A stretch of 64,000 bases of DNA from Aquibium sp. ELW1220 (GCF_030398385.1 NZ_JAOAOQ010000027.1:4882-68881), one strand, 5' to 3'. Positions 33,337-43,074 are shown, numbered from the stretch's first letter. Numbers and translations are program-made. Notes: generated from the sequence alone by a model not told the origin.

Positions 33337-34709
33337 CAGTACTTCTCCCGGTATTTGCGCACGGTGCGCAGTGCAATCAGGTTGAGGCCGAGGGTGATGA
33401 TGAACAGCATCAACCCGAGTGCGAAGGCGGCGAGCGTCTTCGGATTGTCGAACTCGCTGTCGCCGATCAGCAGCGTCACGATCTGCACGGTCACCGTCGT
33501 CACCGAGTCGAAGGGATTGAGCGTCATCTTGGCGATGAGACCGGCGGCCATCACGACGATCATGGTCTCGCCGACGGCACGGCTGAGCGCCAGCAGAACG
33601 CCGCCGACGATGCCCGGCAGAGCGGCCGGCAGCAGCACCTTGCGGATGGTCTCGCCCTTGGTGGCGCCGAGGGCATAGGAGCCGTCGCGCATCGCCCGCG
33701 GCACCGCGGCGAAGGCGTCGTCGGAAAGCGAGGAGATGAAGGGAATGAGCATGACGCCCATGACACCGCCCGCGGCGAGCGCGCTGTTGGGCGCCGCGTC
33801 GATGCCGAGGCTCAGGCCAAGGGAGCGGATGGCGGGGGCGACCGTGAGCACGGCGAAGAAGCCGTAGACGATGGTCGGGATGCCGGCGAGGATTTCGAGC
33901 AGCGGCTTGACGGCGGCGCGGAAGCGATGGTCGGCATACTCGGTCAGGTAGATCGCCGAGAGGATGCCGGTCGGCACCGCCACCGCCATGGCGAGCGCCG
34001 AGATGACGAGGGTGCCGAACAGCACCGGGATCATGCCGAAGGCGCCCTGCCCGGCCACCTGGTCGGCGCGGATGGCGATCTGGGGCTCCCAGCGAAGACC
34101 GAACAGGAACTCGGTGACTGGGACGCGGGCGAAGAACAGCAGCGCCTCGTAGACGAGCGAACCGACGATGCCCGCCGTGGTCAGGATGGCGACCAGCGAC
34201 GAGAACATCATGAACCAGGTGACCGACCGCTCGACGCTGTGGCGCGCGCGGAACCTGTGTTCGATCGCCCGATAGCCGAGGAAGGCGCCGATCGCGACCA
34301 GGGCGGCGACGAGTGCCACCATGGCCCAGGTCGCCAGTACTTCCAGAGACCGCAGGTGTTCGACCGCAGCCAGAACCTCGGCCGACGGCTCCTTGAAGAT
34401 GGTGCCGGAGGCGACCTGACGGATCTCGCTGATCAGCAGGTCCTGCTGCGGACCGCTCAGCTGGTCGGAGCCCGGGAAGGAGGCGATCACCAGGGCATCG
34501 ACGATGCCGTTCTGGAACAGCAGCCAGATCAGGATGAAGACGAATGCGGGGACGCCGGTCCAGATGGCCGCGTTGAGGCCGTGGTAGATCGGCCGTGAAT
34601 GAGACTTGGAGCCGCGCGCCGCATCACGCTTCTGGCGGGCGCGCCACGAACCGACGAATGCGGAAACCAGCGCGGCAAGCGCCATCAACCCGATCAGATA
34701 GCCCGCCAT
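33336..34709 (-). CDS. pstC: Phosphate ABC transporter permease PstC
   Basis: 457 residues, again longer than the E. coli protein because of an N-terminal helix pair and periplasmic region. The inner-membrane permease core carries PRAMRDGSYALGATKGETIR as its ATPase-docking EAA loop and VGETMIVVMAAGLIAKM. It forms the translocation path with PstA. It is overlapped by pstA and begins about 75 nt after pstS. Confidence 0.95.
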   Translation of the reverse strand: MAGYLIGLMALAALVSAFVGSWRARQKRDAARGSKSHSRPIYHGLNAAIWTGVPAFVFILIWLLFQNGIVDALVIASFPGSDQLSGPQQDLLISEIRQVASGTIFKEPSAEVLAAVEHLRSLEVLATWAMVALVAALVAIGAFLGYRAIEHRFRARHSVERSVTWFMMFSSLVAILTTAGIVGSLVYEALLFFARVPVTEFLFGLRWEPQIAIRADQVAGQGAFGMIPVLFGTLVISALAMAVAVPTGILSAIYLTEYADHRFRAAVKPLLEILAGIPTIVYGFFAVLTVAPAIRSLGLSLGIDAAPNSALAAGGVMGVMLIPFISSLSDDAFAAVPRAMRDGSYALGATKGETIRKVLLPAALPGIVGGVLLALSRAVGETMIVVMAAGLIAKMTLNPFDSVTTVTVQIVTLLIGDSEFDNPKTLAAFALGLMLFIITLGLNLIALRTVRKYREKY

Positions 34710-34786
34710 GATGTCCCCGCTACCCCAGCATTACGCAGATGCAAACCGACCGCCCCGGTGGGGGCGGTCGGGTCTGTCGGTTCCGA

Positions 34787-35824
34787 TCAGGAGCCGAGCT
34801 TCTTGGCTTCGGCCACGGCCTGCTGAAGCTCCTTGAGCTTCGCTTCCGAGAGCGGGGTCAGGCCGCGCTCCGGGAGATAGCCGTCGGCGCCGAGAGCGCC
34901 ATCCGACACGTATTCCATCAGGAAGTCGTTCATCCCGGGGATGACGTCGCGGTGCGCGTTCTTCACGTAGAAGAAGATCGGACGCGAGACCGGGTAGGAA
35001 CCGTCGGCGATGGTGTCGAAGTCGGGCGCGACGCCGTTCACTTCGACGGCCTTCAGCTTGTCGGAATTCTCGTAGAGGAACGAGTAGCCGAAGATGCCGA
35101 TGGCGTTCGGGTCGGACTCGAGGCGCTGCACGATCAGGTTGTCGTTCTCGCCGGCTTCGACGAACGGGCCGTCCTGGCGCATGCGCGAGCAGACCTCGTT
35201 CCACTTGTCGGCATTGGCCTTCTTGAGGTCGGCCATGCCCGGCAGGTCGGCGCAGCCGTCATGCATGACCAGCTCGACGAAGGCGTCGCGGGTGCCGGAC
35301 GTGGGCGGAGGGCCGAAGGCGATGATGTCGAAGGCCGGCAGCGAGGCGTCGATGTCGGACCACTTCTTGTTCGGGTTGGCGACGAAGCCGCCATTGCCGT
35401 CCGGAAGCTCGGCGGCGAGCGCCTTGAAGATCTGCTCTTCGGTCAGGTCCATGTCGGGAGCCGAACGGGCATGAGCGATCGAGAGGCCGTCATAGCCGAT
35501 GAGCGCCTCGGTGATGTCGGTCACGCCGTTGGCGGCGCAGAGTTCGACTTCCGAGGACTTGATGGCGCGCGAGGCGCCGGTGATGTCGGCGAAGTCGGGG
35601 CCGATGCCGCCGCAGAACGCCTTGAAGCCGCCGCCCGTGCCGGTGGACTCGACGACCGGAGCCGGCTTGCCGGACTTGTTGGCATACTCTTCGGCGGCTG
35701 CCTGGGAGTACGGGAAGACGGTCGACGAGCCGACGACCTTCACCTGGTCGCGCGCAGCGGCGATGCCGGCAGACGCGGTCAGGGCGATGGCCACGGCCGA
35801 CGCCGAGACGAGAAATTTCTTCAT
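34787..35824 (-). CDS. pstS: Phosphate ABC transporter substrate-binding protein PstS
   Basis: 345 residues from MKKFLVSASAVAIALTASAG at 35824, with cleavage near IAAARD. Phosphate-binding segments are visible: VVGSSTVFPYSQAAAEEYAN near the N-terminus, ESTGTGGGFKAFCGGIGPDF, DITGASRAIKSSE, and PPPTSGTRDAFVELVMHDG. The periplasmic receptor begins the operon. A Pho box lies about 70 nt upstream. A frame extending to 35968 lacks a signal peptide start and is rejected. Confidence 0.97.
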   Translation of the reverse strand: MKKFLVSASAVAIALTASAGIAAARDQVKVVGSSTVFPYSQAAAEEYANKSGKPAPVVESTGTGGGFKAFCGGIGPDFADITGASRAIKSSEVELCAANGVTDITEALIGYDGLSIAHARSAPDMDLTEEQIFKALAAELPDGNGGFVANPNKKWSDIDASLPAFDIIAFGPPPTSGTRDAFVELVMHDGCADLPGMADLKKANADKWNEVCSRMRQDGPFVEAGENDNLIVQRLESDPNAIGIFGYSFLYENSDKLKAVEVNGVAPDFDTIADGSYPVSRPIFFYVKNAHRDVIPGMNDFLMEYVSDGALGADGYLPERGLTPLSEAKLKELQQAVAEAKKLGS

Positions 35825-35891
35825 TGGGCCTACTCCTCTTGGGAATTCCTGTGACGCCAAAGTCTGGTGTCGCGGCCCGATTAGACCCGCC

Positions 35892-35912
35892 ATGTTACAG
35901 TTCGATGACACA
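35892..35912 (-). promoter_or_regulatory. Pho box upstream of pstS
   Basis: Minus strand TGTGTCATCG followed by AACTGTAACAT: two 11-bp units in direct order that match the CTGTCAT-type PhoB repeats (second unit CTGTaACAT). A further GACACAAATGTGTCAT stretch next to it could extend the array. It lies 68-88 nt before the pstS start. Confidence 0.75.
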
Positions 35913-36079
35913 TTTGTGTCGTGTCGATTAAGGTTCGCAGCGACTGCGCCGGGCGAGGTCTGCGGCATCGGCGATTCCTCTCCGCGAATCAGAAACTTGC
36001 CGCCTGCCGGACGAACCTGCGCGATGTCTCCGGCGCCGCGCGGAAAAAACGCTCGCCGCGCCGGGCCGATGGCGAAGGA

Positions 36080-39000
36080 TCAGGCGGTCGCCGCCTGCGC
36101 CTGTCGCGAATGCTCGACCCAGCGGCCGATCTTCTCGCGCAGGGTCCTCGGGCTGATCGGCTTGGACAGGTAGTCGTCCATGCCGGCTTCCAGGCACCGG
36201 TCGCGGTCGCCCTTCAGGGCATGCGCGGTGACGCCGACGATGGGAATGCGCTCGCCCTCGCCTTCTTCCGCGCGAATGGCCTGCGTGGCCTCCAGCCCGC
36301 TCATCTGCGGCATGGACACGTCCATCAGGATCATCGACGGGCGCTGGCTGCGCCAGGTCTGAAGCGCCAGTTCGCCGTTGCCGACGATCTCGAAGGTAAA
36401 GCCGGTCTCGCCCAGGATCTGCGCGAAGACCAGCTGGTTCACCTCGTTGTCCTCGGCGACGAGAATGTCGAGATGGCTCGTCCAGCCGAGGGAATCGGGG
36501 TCGGGCTCGCTCACCGGCAGGAATGGAGACACCGTCCGCTCGGGAAGCCGGGCGATCTCGTGCGGCTCCGCGGCGACGGCCTCGCCCTTCTGCGTGACCG
36601 GGGCGGGCGGAGCGACGCCGCGCGCGATCCGCCGACGCTGGATCTCCGCCTGCAGCGCCTCGTGCAGCGCATTCGAGCGGACCGGCTTGATGATCTGCAT
36701 GGCGATGCCGAGGTCGCGGTTCTGCTTGCCGCTCAGGGGCTGGTCGACCGAGGTGAGCATGATCACCGGCGTGTCGTCGATCATGGGCGTCTGGCGGATG
36801 CGCGCGGCGACGTCGGCACCGTTCATGCCCGGCATCTGGTAGTCGAGCACGACGCAATCGACCGCGAGTCCCAGGCGTGCGGTCTCGGCCAGCACCGCCA
36901 GCGCCTCACCCCCATTGCTGACCGCGCAGGCATCGAAGCCCCAGGCCGACATCTGCTCCATGAGGATGGAACGGTTCACCGCATTGTCGTCCACGACGAG
37001 GATGCGGGCGCCCGTGACGTCCATCGGCGGCGTGCGCGGGGCTTCCAGCGCCGCCCCGACCGGGAGGTCGAGCTCGAACCAGAAGGTGGATCCCTTGCCC
37101 ACCTGGCTCTCGACGCCGATGCGCCCTCCCATCAGGGCGACCAGGCGCGACGTGATGGCCAGGCCGAGCCCGGTGCCTTCATGGCGGCGGGTCGAGCTGG
37201 AATCGACCTGGCTGAACTTCTCGAACACCTGCGCGATCATGTCCTCGGGGATGCCGATGCCGGTATCCTCGATCTCGACCCTGAGGCTCGCCGCTCCGTT
37301 CGCCACCGTCCCGGAGACGTCGACGAGCACATGACCGGTATCGGTGAACTTGACGGCGTTGCCGACGAGATTGGTGACGATCTGGCGCAGGCGTCCGACG
37401 TCGCCCACCACGACGGGTGGCAATGCGGGGTCGACCCGCACGACGAGTTCGAGGTCCTTCTCGTTGGCGCGCGTCGACATCAGCGTGGCGACGTCCTCGA
37501 CCGATTCCGCGAGGTTGAAAGGCAACGGATCGAGCACGAGCTGGCCCGCATCGATCTTGGAGAAGTCGAGAATGTCGTTGATGATGGTCAGAAGCGCGTT
37601 GCCTGACTTCACGATGATGTCGGTGAAGGTCTTTTGCTTCACGTCCAGCTGGGTCCGCGCCAGGAGTTCGGCCATGCCGAGGACACCGTTCATCGGCGTG
37701 CGGATCTCGTGGCTCATGTTGGCGAGGAATTCCGACTTGGCGCGGTCCGCCAGCACGGCACGCTGCTCGGCGCGCCGCAGCTCGTCCTCGCGATGCTTCA
37801 ACTCCGTGATGTCGACACGGACGCCGACGAAATAGCCGTCGCTGGTCCGTTCGTCATAGACCTGCAGCCAGGTGCCGTCGGCGTTCTGCTGTTCCCGCAC
37901 GGCATGCGTATCGTGATAGCGGCGCAGGCAGGTCTCGACCCAGCCGCGCGGATCGTCGGTATGGAGCCGTTCCATCTCCGGCTCGTTGGGGAAGCGGAAA
38001 TAGCCGGCCGCATGGCCAGCCTCCAGGACGTCCCGCAAATGAACTCCGGGCACGAGCAGATGCGCGATCTTCGGCAGTCGGCTGACGATATGCTCGTTGC
38101 ACAGCACGAACCGGTCCTTGTCGTCATAGATGACGACCCCGGCCGGAAGCGTCTTGAGGACATGCGCGAGCCGGCGCCTTGCCTCCTCCGCTTCCTGCTC
38201 GCGCCGACGGATGTCTGTGATGTCGAAGAGGAACCCGGACACGAAGCGCTTGCCGCCGTCGATGGTGACGAGCTGCTTGCGCAGGATGCGGAACCGGCCG
38301 TCGCCGTGTCGGCTGGGGTCGTCTTCCACCTCTATTGGGACGCCGGTTTCGAGGATCTGTCTCTCATCCGCCTCGGCCGGAATGGCCCAGCGGACATCGA
38401 AGACCTCCTTCGACCGCTTGCCGAGCAACGTCCTGGCCTCTTCTCCGACGAGACGGGCAAAGGCTTCGTTGACGAAGACGTAGCGCAGCTCGGTGTCCTT
38501 GACGAAAACCGGATCGCTGACGGCATTGAGCGCCGCCTCGACCAGTCCGGCCCGCTCGAGAGCACTTTCGAGCTCTGCCTCGCGCTGCTTCAGCGGCGTG
38601 ATGTCGTAGTGGACGAGAAACGTCTTGCCGGCCGACAATGGCGTGATCGAGTAGACCAGCGTCGATCCGTCGGCGCGATTGATCTCGCCTGTGACGATCC
38701 GACCAGACTTCATGCCGGCGATGCGCTCGTCGAAATAGGCGTCCTGCTGGTCGCGGGGAACGGCATAGAGGGCCCGCACCGAATCCAGGTCGAAGACCTT
38801 GCGCAGCGGCGTGCCGACCGGCACCGCTTGCTCGTCGATGCGCCAGAGGTCGCGGAAGGCACAATTTACCGATTCAATCCGCAGTTCCGGATCGAGGAGC
38901 ATCACGCCCATGTTCATGGCATCGAGCGCAGTCTTGAAGTCGCCGACCACGCCCTGCATCGCAGCGTTGGCACGGGCGAGTTCGTCCTCGCGCTGCTTCG

Positions 39001-39952
39001 CCGCCGTGATGTCGTTGCAGATGCCGATGCGGCCACCTCCCATGGTCGCGTATTCGCGATGGAGGATCCAGCGGCCGTCGGCGAAGCGCAGGATCATCGG
39101 TTCCGGCGCGTCGCCAGCGCGGTTGCGCAGGAAGGCCTGCAGCCACTCCGCCGGGGTATCGCCGCCGAGATCGAAGATGCCCCTCTCCAGCCCTGCGCGG
39201 AGAAAATCGGCGACATGGATGCCGGGACGAACGACATCGGAGAGGCCGTCATAGAGCGTCAGCAGCGCCTCGTTGTAGAGCACGATCCGGTTGTCGGTGT
39301 CGTATATGGCGACCGCATCCTGGATCACGTTCATCGCCGCGCGAAGCGTCTCGGCGTCGGTGCTGGCCGAACGGGCCGACGCCACGGGCCGGAGTGGCTC
39401 CTCTTCTTCGTCCCGCAAGCGCTGCGTTGCGGCGTCGATCAGCGCGGTGACGTCGCGCGAGGCGCCACGGTAGCCGCGGAAAGTCCCGCTCTCGTCGAGG
39501 ATCGGCACGCCGGAAACCGAGATCCAGCGGCAGCCCGCGTTCCCCGCCGGCAGTTCCAGCAGGAAGTCGCGGAAGGGCTTTTGCTCCGCGATCAGCGCCA
39601 GATGGGCCGCGACCCGCGGATCGTCGAGCGCCTTGCGGGAAAACCCCTGCATGGCCGATCGACCGATGATCTCCGAGCGCGACAGACCGGTAAAGTCCGC
39701 ACAGCGGTCGCTGACCCAGGACCAGCGATGGAATTCGTCCGTCTCCCACAGCCAGTCGGCCGACAGTTCGAGGAGGGTCGCGAAACCGTGCGCCCCGAAC
39801 TGCGCGTCGATCTCGCGGAAGACGCCGGCCGCTCCTGCCGCAGGGGTCGACGAAGGCCAGGCACCTGCCGCGATCCGCGGCATGTCCGGCGAAGCCCTGC
39901 CATTGACACCTTCCACCCGCAATCCCCCGACAGCGTACGTGAGGACAGTCAT
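36080..39952 (-). CDS. Multi-PAS hybrid sensor histidine kinase with two receivers
   Basis: 1290-residue cytosolic kinase without membrane helices. At least five PAS modules span about residues 50-700, marked by PAC-type ends such as RGYRGASRDVTALID, RIGICNDITAAKQRE, VSGFLFDITDIRRRE and FVGVRVDITELKHRE. The HisKA box is LANMSHEIRTPMNGVLGMAE, the HATPase has GNAVKFTDTGHVLVDV and HEGTGLGLAITSRLV. The first receiver has Asp in CVVLDYQMPGMNG and the second in MILMDVSMPQMSG. There is no Hpt domain, so a separate phosphotransferase is needed. It stands directly upstream of pstS, where a phoR gene might be expected. Confidence 0.93.
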   Translation of the reverse strand: MTVLTYAVGGLRVEGVNGRASPDMPRIAAGAWPSSTPAAGAAGVFREIDAQFGAHGFATLLELSADWLWETDEFHRWSWVSDRCADFTGLSRSEIIGRSAMQGFSRKALDDPRVAAHLALIAEQKPFRDFLLELPAGNAGCRWISVSGVPILDESGTFRGYRGASRDVTALIDAATQRLRDEEEEPLRPVASARSASTDAETLRAAMNVIQDAVAIYDTDNRIVLYNEALLTLYDGLSDVVRPGIHVADFLRAGLERGIFDLGGDTPAEWLQAFLRNRAGDAPEPMILRFADGRWILHREYATMGGGRIGICNDITAAKQREDELARANAAMQGVVGDFKTALDAMNMGVMLLDPELRIESVNCAFRDLWRIDEQAVPVGTPLRKVFDLDSVRALYAVPRDQQDAYFDERIAGMKSGRIVTGEINRADGSTLVYSITPLSAGKTFLVHYDITPLKQREAELESALERAGLVEAALNAVSDPVFVKDTELRYVFVNEAFARLVGEEARTLLGKRSKEVFDVRWAIPAEADERQILETGVPIEVEDDPSRHGDGRFRILRKQLVTIDGGKRFVSGFLFDITDIRRREQEAEEARRRLAHVLKTLPAGVVIYDDKDRFVLCNEHIVSRLPKIAHLLVPGVHLRDVLEAGHAAGYFRFPNEPEMERLHTDDPRGWVETCLRRYHDTHAVREQQNADGTWLQVYDERTSDGYFVGVRVDITELKHREDELRRAEQRAVLADRAKSEFLANMSHEIRTPMNGVLGMAELLARTQLDVKQKTFTDIIVKSGNALLTIINDILDFSKIDAGQLVLDPLPFNLAESVEDVATLMSTRANEKDLELVVRVDPALPPVVVGDVGRLRQIVTNLVGNAVKFTDTGHVLVDVSGTVANGAASLRVEIEDTGIGIPEDMIAQVFEKFSQVDSSSTRRHEGTGLGLAITSRLVALMGGRIGVESQVGKGSTFWFELDLPVGAALEAPRTPPMDVTGARILVVDDNAVNRSILMEQMSAWGFDACAVSNGGEALAVLAETARLGLAVDCVVLDYQMPGMNGADVAARIRQTPMIDDTPVIMLTSVDQPLSGKQNRDLGIAMQIIKPVRSNALHEALQAEIQRRRIARGVAPPAPVTQKGEAVAAEPHEIARLPERTVSPFLPVSEPDPDSLGWTSHLDILVAEDNEVNQLVFAQILGETGFTFEIVGNGELALQTWRSQRPSMILMDVSMPQMSGLEATQAIRAEEGEGERIPIVGVTAHALKGDRDRCLEAGMDDYLSKPISPRTLREKIGRWVEHSRQAQAATA

Positions 39953-39979
39953 GCCGCAGAAGTTTTAAGGATTGACTAA

Positions 39980-40008
39980 CCATTCGCGGACCAACGGTCC
40001 GCGAATGG
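39980..40008 (-). terminator. Strong hairpin after serA
   Basis: Perfect 13-bp stem (CCATTCGCGGACC / GGTCCGCGAATGG) with a 3-nt loop, 14 nt after the serA stop on the minus strand. No long U-tract (TTAGT follows). Confidence 0.65.
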
Positions 40009-40022
40009 CATGACGGCGTCGA

Positions 40023-41621
40023 TCAGAACGCGTTGACGTCGAAACGCAGCGGCTTGGCCGAATCGATCTTGGGATTGGCGCGCAGCTCGGCCAGCACGTC
40101 CTGCGGGAACGGCTCGTCGAGATAGAGCAGCGCGATGGCATCGCCGCCCGGCCGGTCGCGACCGAGCTGGAAGTTGGCGATGTTGACGCCGTTGCCGCCG
40201 CAGATCGAGCCGAGCAGGCCGATGATGCCCGGCGCGTCGGCATTGGTGGTGTAGAGCATGTGCTGGCCAACCTCGGCGTCGAGATTGATGCCCTTGATCT
40301 GGATGAAGCGCGGCTTGCCGTCCGAGAAGCAGGTGCCGGCGATCGAGCGCGTCATGTGCTCGGTCTTCACCGTGAGCTTGATGTAGCCGTCGAACACGCC
40401 CGACTTGTCGCGGCGGACCTCCGACAGGATGATGCCGCGCTCCTTCACCATGATCGGCGCCGACACCATGTTGACGTCGGAGACCTGCGGCCGGATCAGG
40501 CCGGCGAGTGCAGCACTCGTCAGCGCCCTGGTGTTCATCGTCGCGGTGGCACCGTCGAACAGGATCTCGACCTCCTTGATCGGATCGTCCGTGACCTGGC
40601 CGACGAAGGCGCCGAGCACCTCGGCCAGCTTGACGAAGGGCTTGAGCCGCGGCGCTTCCTCGGCGGTGATCGAGGGCATGTTGATGGCGTTCGATACGGC
40701 GCCCTTGATCAGGTAGTCCGCCATCTGCTCGGCCACCTGCAGCGCCACGTTCTCCTGCGCTTCCGACGTGGAGGCGCCGAGATGCGGCGTGCAGACGACG
40801 TTGGGCATGTCGAACAGCGCGTTCTGCGTGGCCGGCTCGACCTCGAAGACGTCGATGCCTGCGCCGGCGACCTTGCCCGACTTCAGCGCCTCGACGAGGT
40901 CGGCCTCGACGATCAGCCCGCCGCGGGCGCAGTTGATGATGCGCACGCCGTCCTTCATCTTCGCGATGGCGGCCTTGTTGATGATGTTGCGCGTCTTGTC
41001 GGTCAGCGGCGTGTGCAGCGTGATGAAGTCGGCGCGGGCGAAGAGCTCGTCGAGTTCCACCTTCTCGATGCCGAGTTCGGAGGCGCGGCTCTCCGACAGG
41101 AACGGATCGAAGCCGACGACGTGCATCTTCAGACCGATGCCGCGGGTGGCCACGATCGAGCCGATGTTGCCGCAGCCGATCACGCCCAGCGTCTTGCCGG
41201 TGATCTCGACGCCCATGAACTTGTTCTTCTCCCACTTGCCGGCGTGGGTAGAGGCGTTGGCCTCCGGTATCTGGCGGGCGACGGCGAACATCAGCGCCAC
41301 CGCGTGCTCGGCGGTGGTGATGGAGTTGCCGAAGGGCGTGTTCATCACGATGATGCCCTTGCGCGACGCGGCCGGGATGTCGACGTTGTCGACGCCGATG
41401 CCGGCCCGGCCGATCACCTTGAGGTTCTCGGCCGCCGCGATCAGCTTCTCGGTGACCTTGGTGGCCGAGCGGATGGCCAGACCGTCATACTGGCCGATGA
41501 TCTCGGCGAGCTTGTCCTTGTCCTTGCCGATCTCCGGCAGGTAGTCGACCTCCACGCCGCGATCCTTGAAGATCTGCACGGCGGTGGTGGAAAGGGCGTC
41601 GGAAACGAGAACGCGGGGCAT
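40023..41621 (-). CDS. serA: D-3-phosphoglycerate dehydrogenase
   Basis: 532 residues from MPRVLVSDALSTTAVQIFKD at 41621. First committed step of serine synthesis: 3-phosphoglycerate to 3-phosphohydroxypyruvate with NAD. The long type I architecture is complete: nucleotide-binding domain with LGVIGCGNIGSIVATRGIGL, catalytic Arg, Glu and His region (INCARGGLIVEADLVEAL ... VVCTPHLGASTSEAQENVAL), an intervening ASB domain, and a C-terminal ACT domain (about 455-530, GSICGGNGVNIANFQLGRD) for serine feedback. It lies 192 bp after serC, separated by a palindromic repeat. Confidence 0.97.
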   Translation of the reverse strand: MPRVLVSDALSTTAVQIFKDRGVEVDYLPEIGKDKDKLAEIIGQYDGLAIRSATKVTEKLIAAAENLKVIGRAGIGVDNVDIPAASRKGIIVMNTPFGNSITTAEHAVALMFAVARQIPEANASTHAGKWEKNKFMGVEITGKTLGVIGCGNIGSIVATRGIGLKMHVVGFDPFLSESRASELGIEKVELDELFARADFITLHTPLTDKTRNIINKAAIAKMKDGVRIINCARGGLIVEADLVEALKSGKVAGAGIDVFEVEPATQNALFDMPNVVCTPHLGASTSEAQENVALQVAEQMADYLIKGAVSNAINMPSITAEEAPRLKPFVKLAEVLGAFVGQVTDDPIKEVEILFDGATATMNTRALTSAALAGLIRPQVSDVNMVSAPIMVKERGIILSEVRRDKSGVFDGYIKLTVKTEHMTRSIAGTCFSDGKPRFIQIKGINLDAEVGQHMLYTTNADAPGIIGLLGSICGGNGVNIANFQLGRDRPGGDAIALLYLDEPFPQDVLAELRANPKIDSAKPLRFDVNAF

Positions 41622-41649
41622 GGGTGTTGTCCTTCGGAAGTTTGCTTCC

Positions 41650-41805
41650 CCCTCCCCCTTGCGGGGAGGGTGTCGGCGGAGCCGACGGGTGGGGTGGTCA
41701 TGCTTGGCTGGCGGATGCGGGAGGGCGACCTGGACCTGCCCGGTCCAGCGCGTCGCCGCCACCCCCACACGGCCATTCGGGCGATCCTCCCCGCAAGGGG
41801 GAGGG
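41650..41805. repeat. Palindromic intergenic repeat between serC and serA
   Basis: A perfect 20-bp inverted repeat (CCCTCCCCCTTGCGGGGAGG at 41650-41669; its complement at 41786-41805) bounds a GC-rich unit of about 156 bp with inner self-complementary parts (GTCGGCGGAGCCGAC). This is the form of the mobile palindromic intergenic elements common in rhizobia. It sits in the untranslated gap between serC and serA. Confidence 0.8.
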
Positions 41806-41813
41806 CAAGGGGC

Positions 41814-42986
41814 TCAGGCCGCAGCCTTGAGCGCGGCCTTCTGCGTGGCGAAGGCCCAGTCGAGCCAGGGCAGCAGCGCCTCGAGGTCGGCGGTCTCGAC
41901 GGTCGCGCCGGCCCAGATGCGCAGGCCAGGAGGCGCGTCGCGATAGGCGCCGATGTCGTAGGCGGCACCCTCCTTCTCGAGCAGGGCTGCGAGGTTCTTG
42001 GCGAAGACCGCCTGCGCGTCGCCGTCGAGAGCTGCGATGTCGGGATCGACGATCGTCAGGCAGACCGAGGTGTTGGACCGCGTCGCCGGGTCGACGGCGA
42101 GGTGGCCGAGCCAGGACGAGGCCGAGACGAAGCGGTCGAGCACGGCGAAATTGGCGTCGGCGCGGGCGACGAGCCCGTCGAGCCCGCCCACCGACTTCGC
42201 CCATTCGAGCGCGTCGATGTAGTCCTCCACGCAGAGCATCGAGGGCGTATTGATGGTCTCGCCCTTGAAGATGCCCTCGATCAGCTTGCCGCCCGAGGTG
42301 AGGCGGAAGATCTTGGGCAGCGGCCAGGCCGGCTTGTAGGTTTCCAGCCGCTCGACGGCGCGGGGGCTGAGGATCAGCATGCCGTGCGCGCCCTCGCCGC
42401 CCAGCACCTTCTGCCAGGAGAAAGTGACGACGTCGAGCTTCGAAAAATCGAGCCGCTGCGCGAAGGCCGCCGAGGTGGCGTCGCAGATCGTCAGGCCCTT
42501 CCGGTCGGCGGGGATGAAGTCGCCGTTCGGCACGCGCACGCCGGACGTGGTGCCGTTCCAGGTGAAGACAACGTCGCGATCGAAATCGATGCTCGCGAGG
42601 TCGGGCAGCTCGCCGTAGGCCGCCTCGATGGTGCGGGCGTCCTTGAGCTTCAGCTGCTTGACGACGTCGGTGACCCAGCCCGCGCCGAAGCTCTCCCAGG
42701 CGACCATGTCGACGCCGCGCTCGCCGAGCAGCGACCACATCGCCATCTCGACAGCACCGGTGTCGGAGGCCGGAACGATGCCGATGCGGTAGTCGGCGGG
42801 AACGTTCAGCATTTCACGCGTGAGGTCGATGGCGCGCTCGAGGCGGGCCTTGCCGACCTTGGCGCGGTGGGAGCGGCCGAGCGGTGCATTGGCGAGCGCC
42901 TCGGGCGACCAGCCGGGACGTTTCGCGCAGGGACCGGATGAAAAATTGGGGGATGCCGGACGCAGTCCGGGCTTGGAGATCGTCAT
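41814..42986 (-). CDS. serC: Phosphoserine aminotransferase
   Basis: 390 residues, PLP-dependent class V fold. Converts 3-phosphohydroxypyruvate to phosphoserine. The PLP-lysine lies in [20 protein letters not shown] (Lys in SWQK), with [16 protein letters not shown] and [10 protein letters not shown] forming the cofactor site. The N-terminus [20 protein letters not shown] is characteristic of the alphaproteobacterial SerC group. It is first in the serC-serA order, behind a structured leader RNA and a sigma-70 promoter. Confidence 0.96.
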   Translation of the reverse strand: MTISKPGLRPASPNFSSGPCAKRPGWSPEALANAPLGRSHRAKVGKARLERAIDLTREMLNVPADYRIGIVPASDTGAVEMAMWSLLGERGVDMVAWESFGAGWVTDVVKQLKLKDARTIEAAYGELPDLASIDFDRDVVFTWNGTTSGVRVPNGDFIPADRKGLTICDATSAAFAQRLDFSKLDVVTFSWQKVLGGEGAHGMLILSPRAVERLETYKPAWPLPKIFRLTSGGKLIEGIFKGETINTPSMLCVEDYIDALEWAKSVGGLDGLVARADANFAVLDRFVSASSWLGHLAVDPATRSNTSVCLTIVDPDIAALDGDAQAVFAKNLAALLEKEGAAYDIGAYRDAPPGLRIWAGATVETADLEALLPWLDWAFATQKAALKAAA

Positions 42987-43040
42987 CGTGGTCTATCCTT
43001 CCAGATAGTAAGCCCGCTCGTTGGGGAGGGGTGGCCCACG
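42987..43040 (-). ncRNA. serC leader RNA motif
   Basis: Established knowledge: alphaproteobacterial serC genes carry a conserved leader whose last stem covers the ribosome binding site. Seen here: CTATC-TGGAAG-GATAG places the GGAAGG site within a hairpin 7 nt before the ATG, and CGTGG near the predicted 5' end can pair with CCACG just before the ATG. GGGC can pair with GCCC in between. The element runs from the predicted transcription start (about 43040) to the start codon. Confidence 0.7.
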
Positions 43041-43045
43041 GACGG

Positions 43046-43074
43046 CGATAGTCCCTTCGCCCCCGTGGCGTCAA
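43046..43074 (-). promoter_or_regulatory. Sigma-70 promoter of serC
   Basis: Minus strand TTGACG (43074-43069), 17-nt spacer, CTATCG (43051-43046). The predicted start falls at the 5' edge of the serC leader motif. Confidence 0.6.

Noticed and set aside
37634-39979. A 781-codon plus-strand frame opposite the hybrid kinase
   Set aside because: Shadow of the conserved PAS/HisKA gene. No domain is recognisable.
40260-42941. An 893-codon open frame on the plus strand across serA and serC
   Set aside because: It is antisense to two well-conserved enzymes, has His/Arg/Asp-rich low-complexity content typical of GC-rich shadow frames, and no ribosome binding site.
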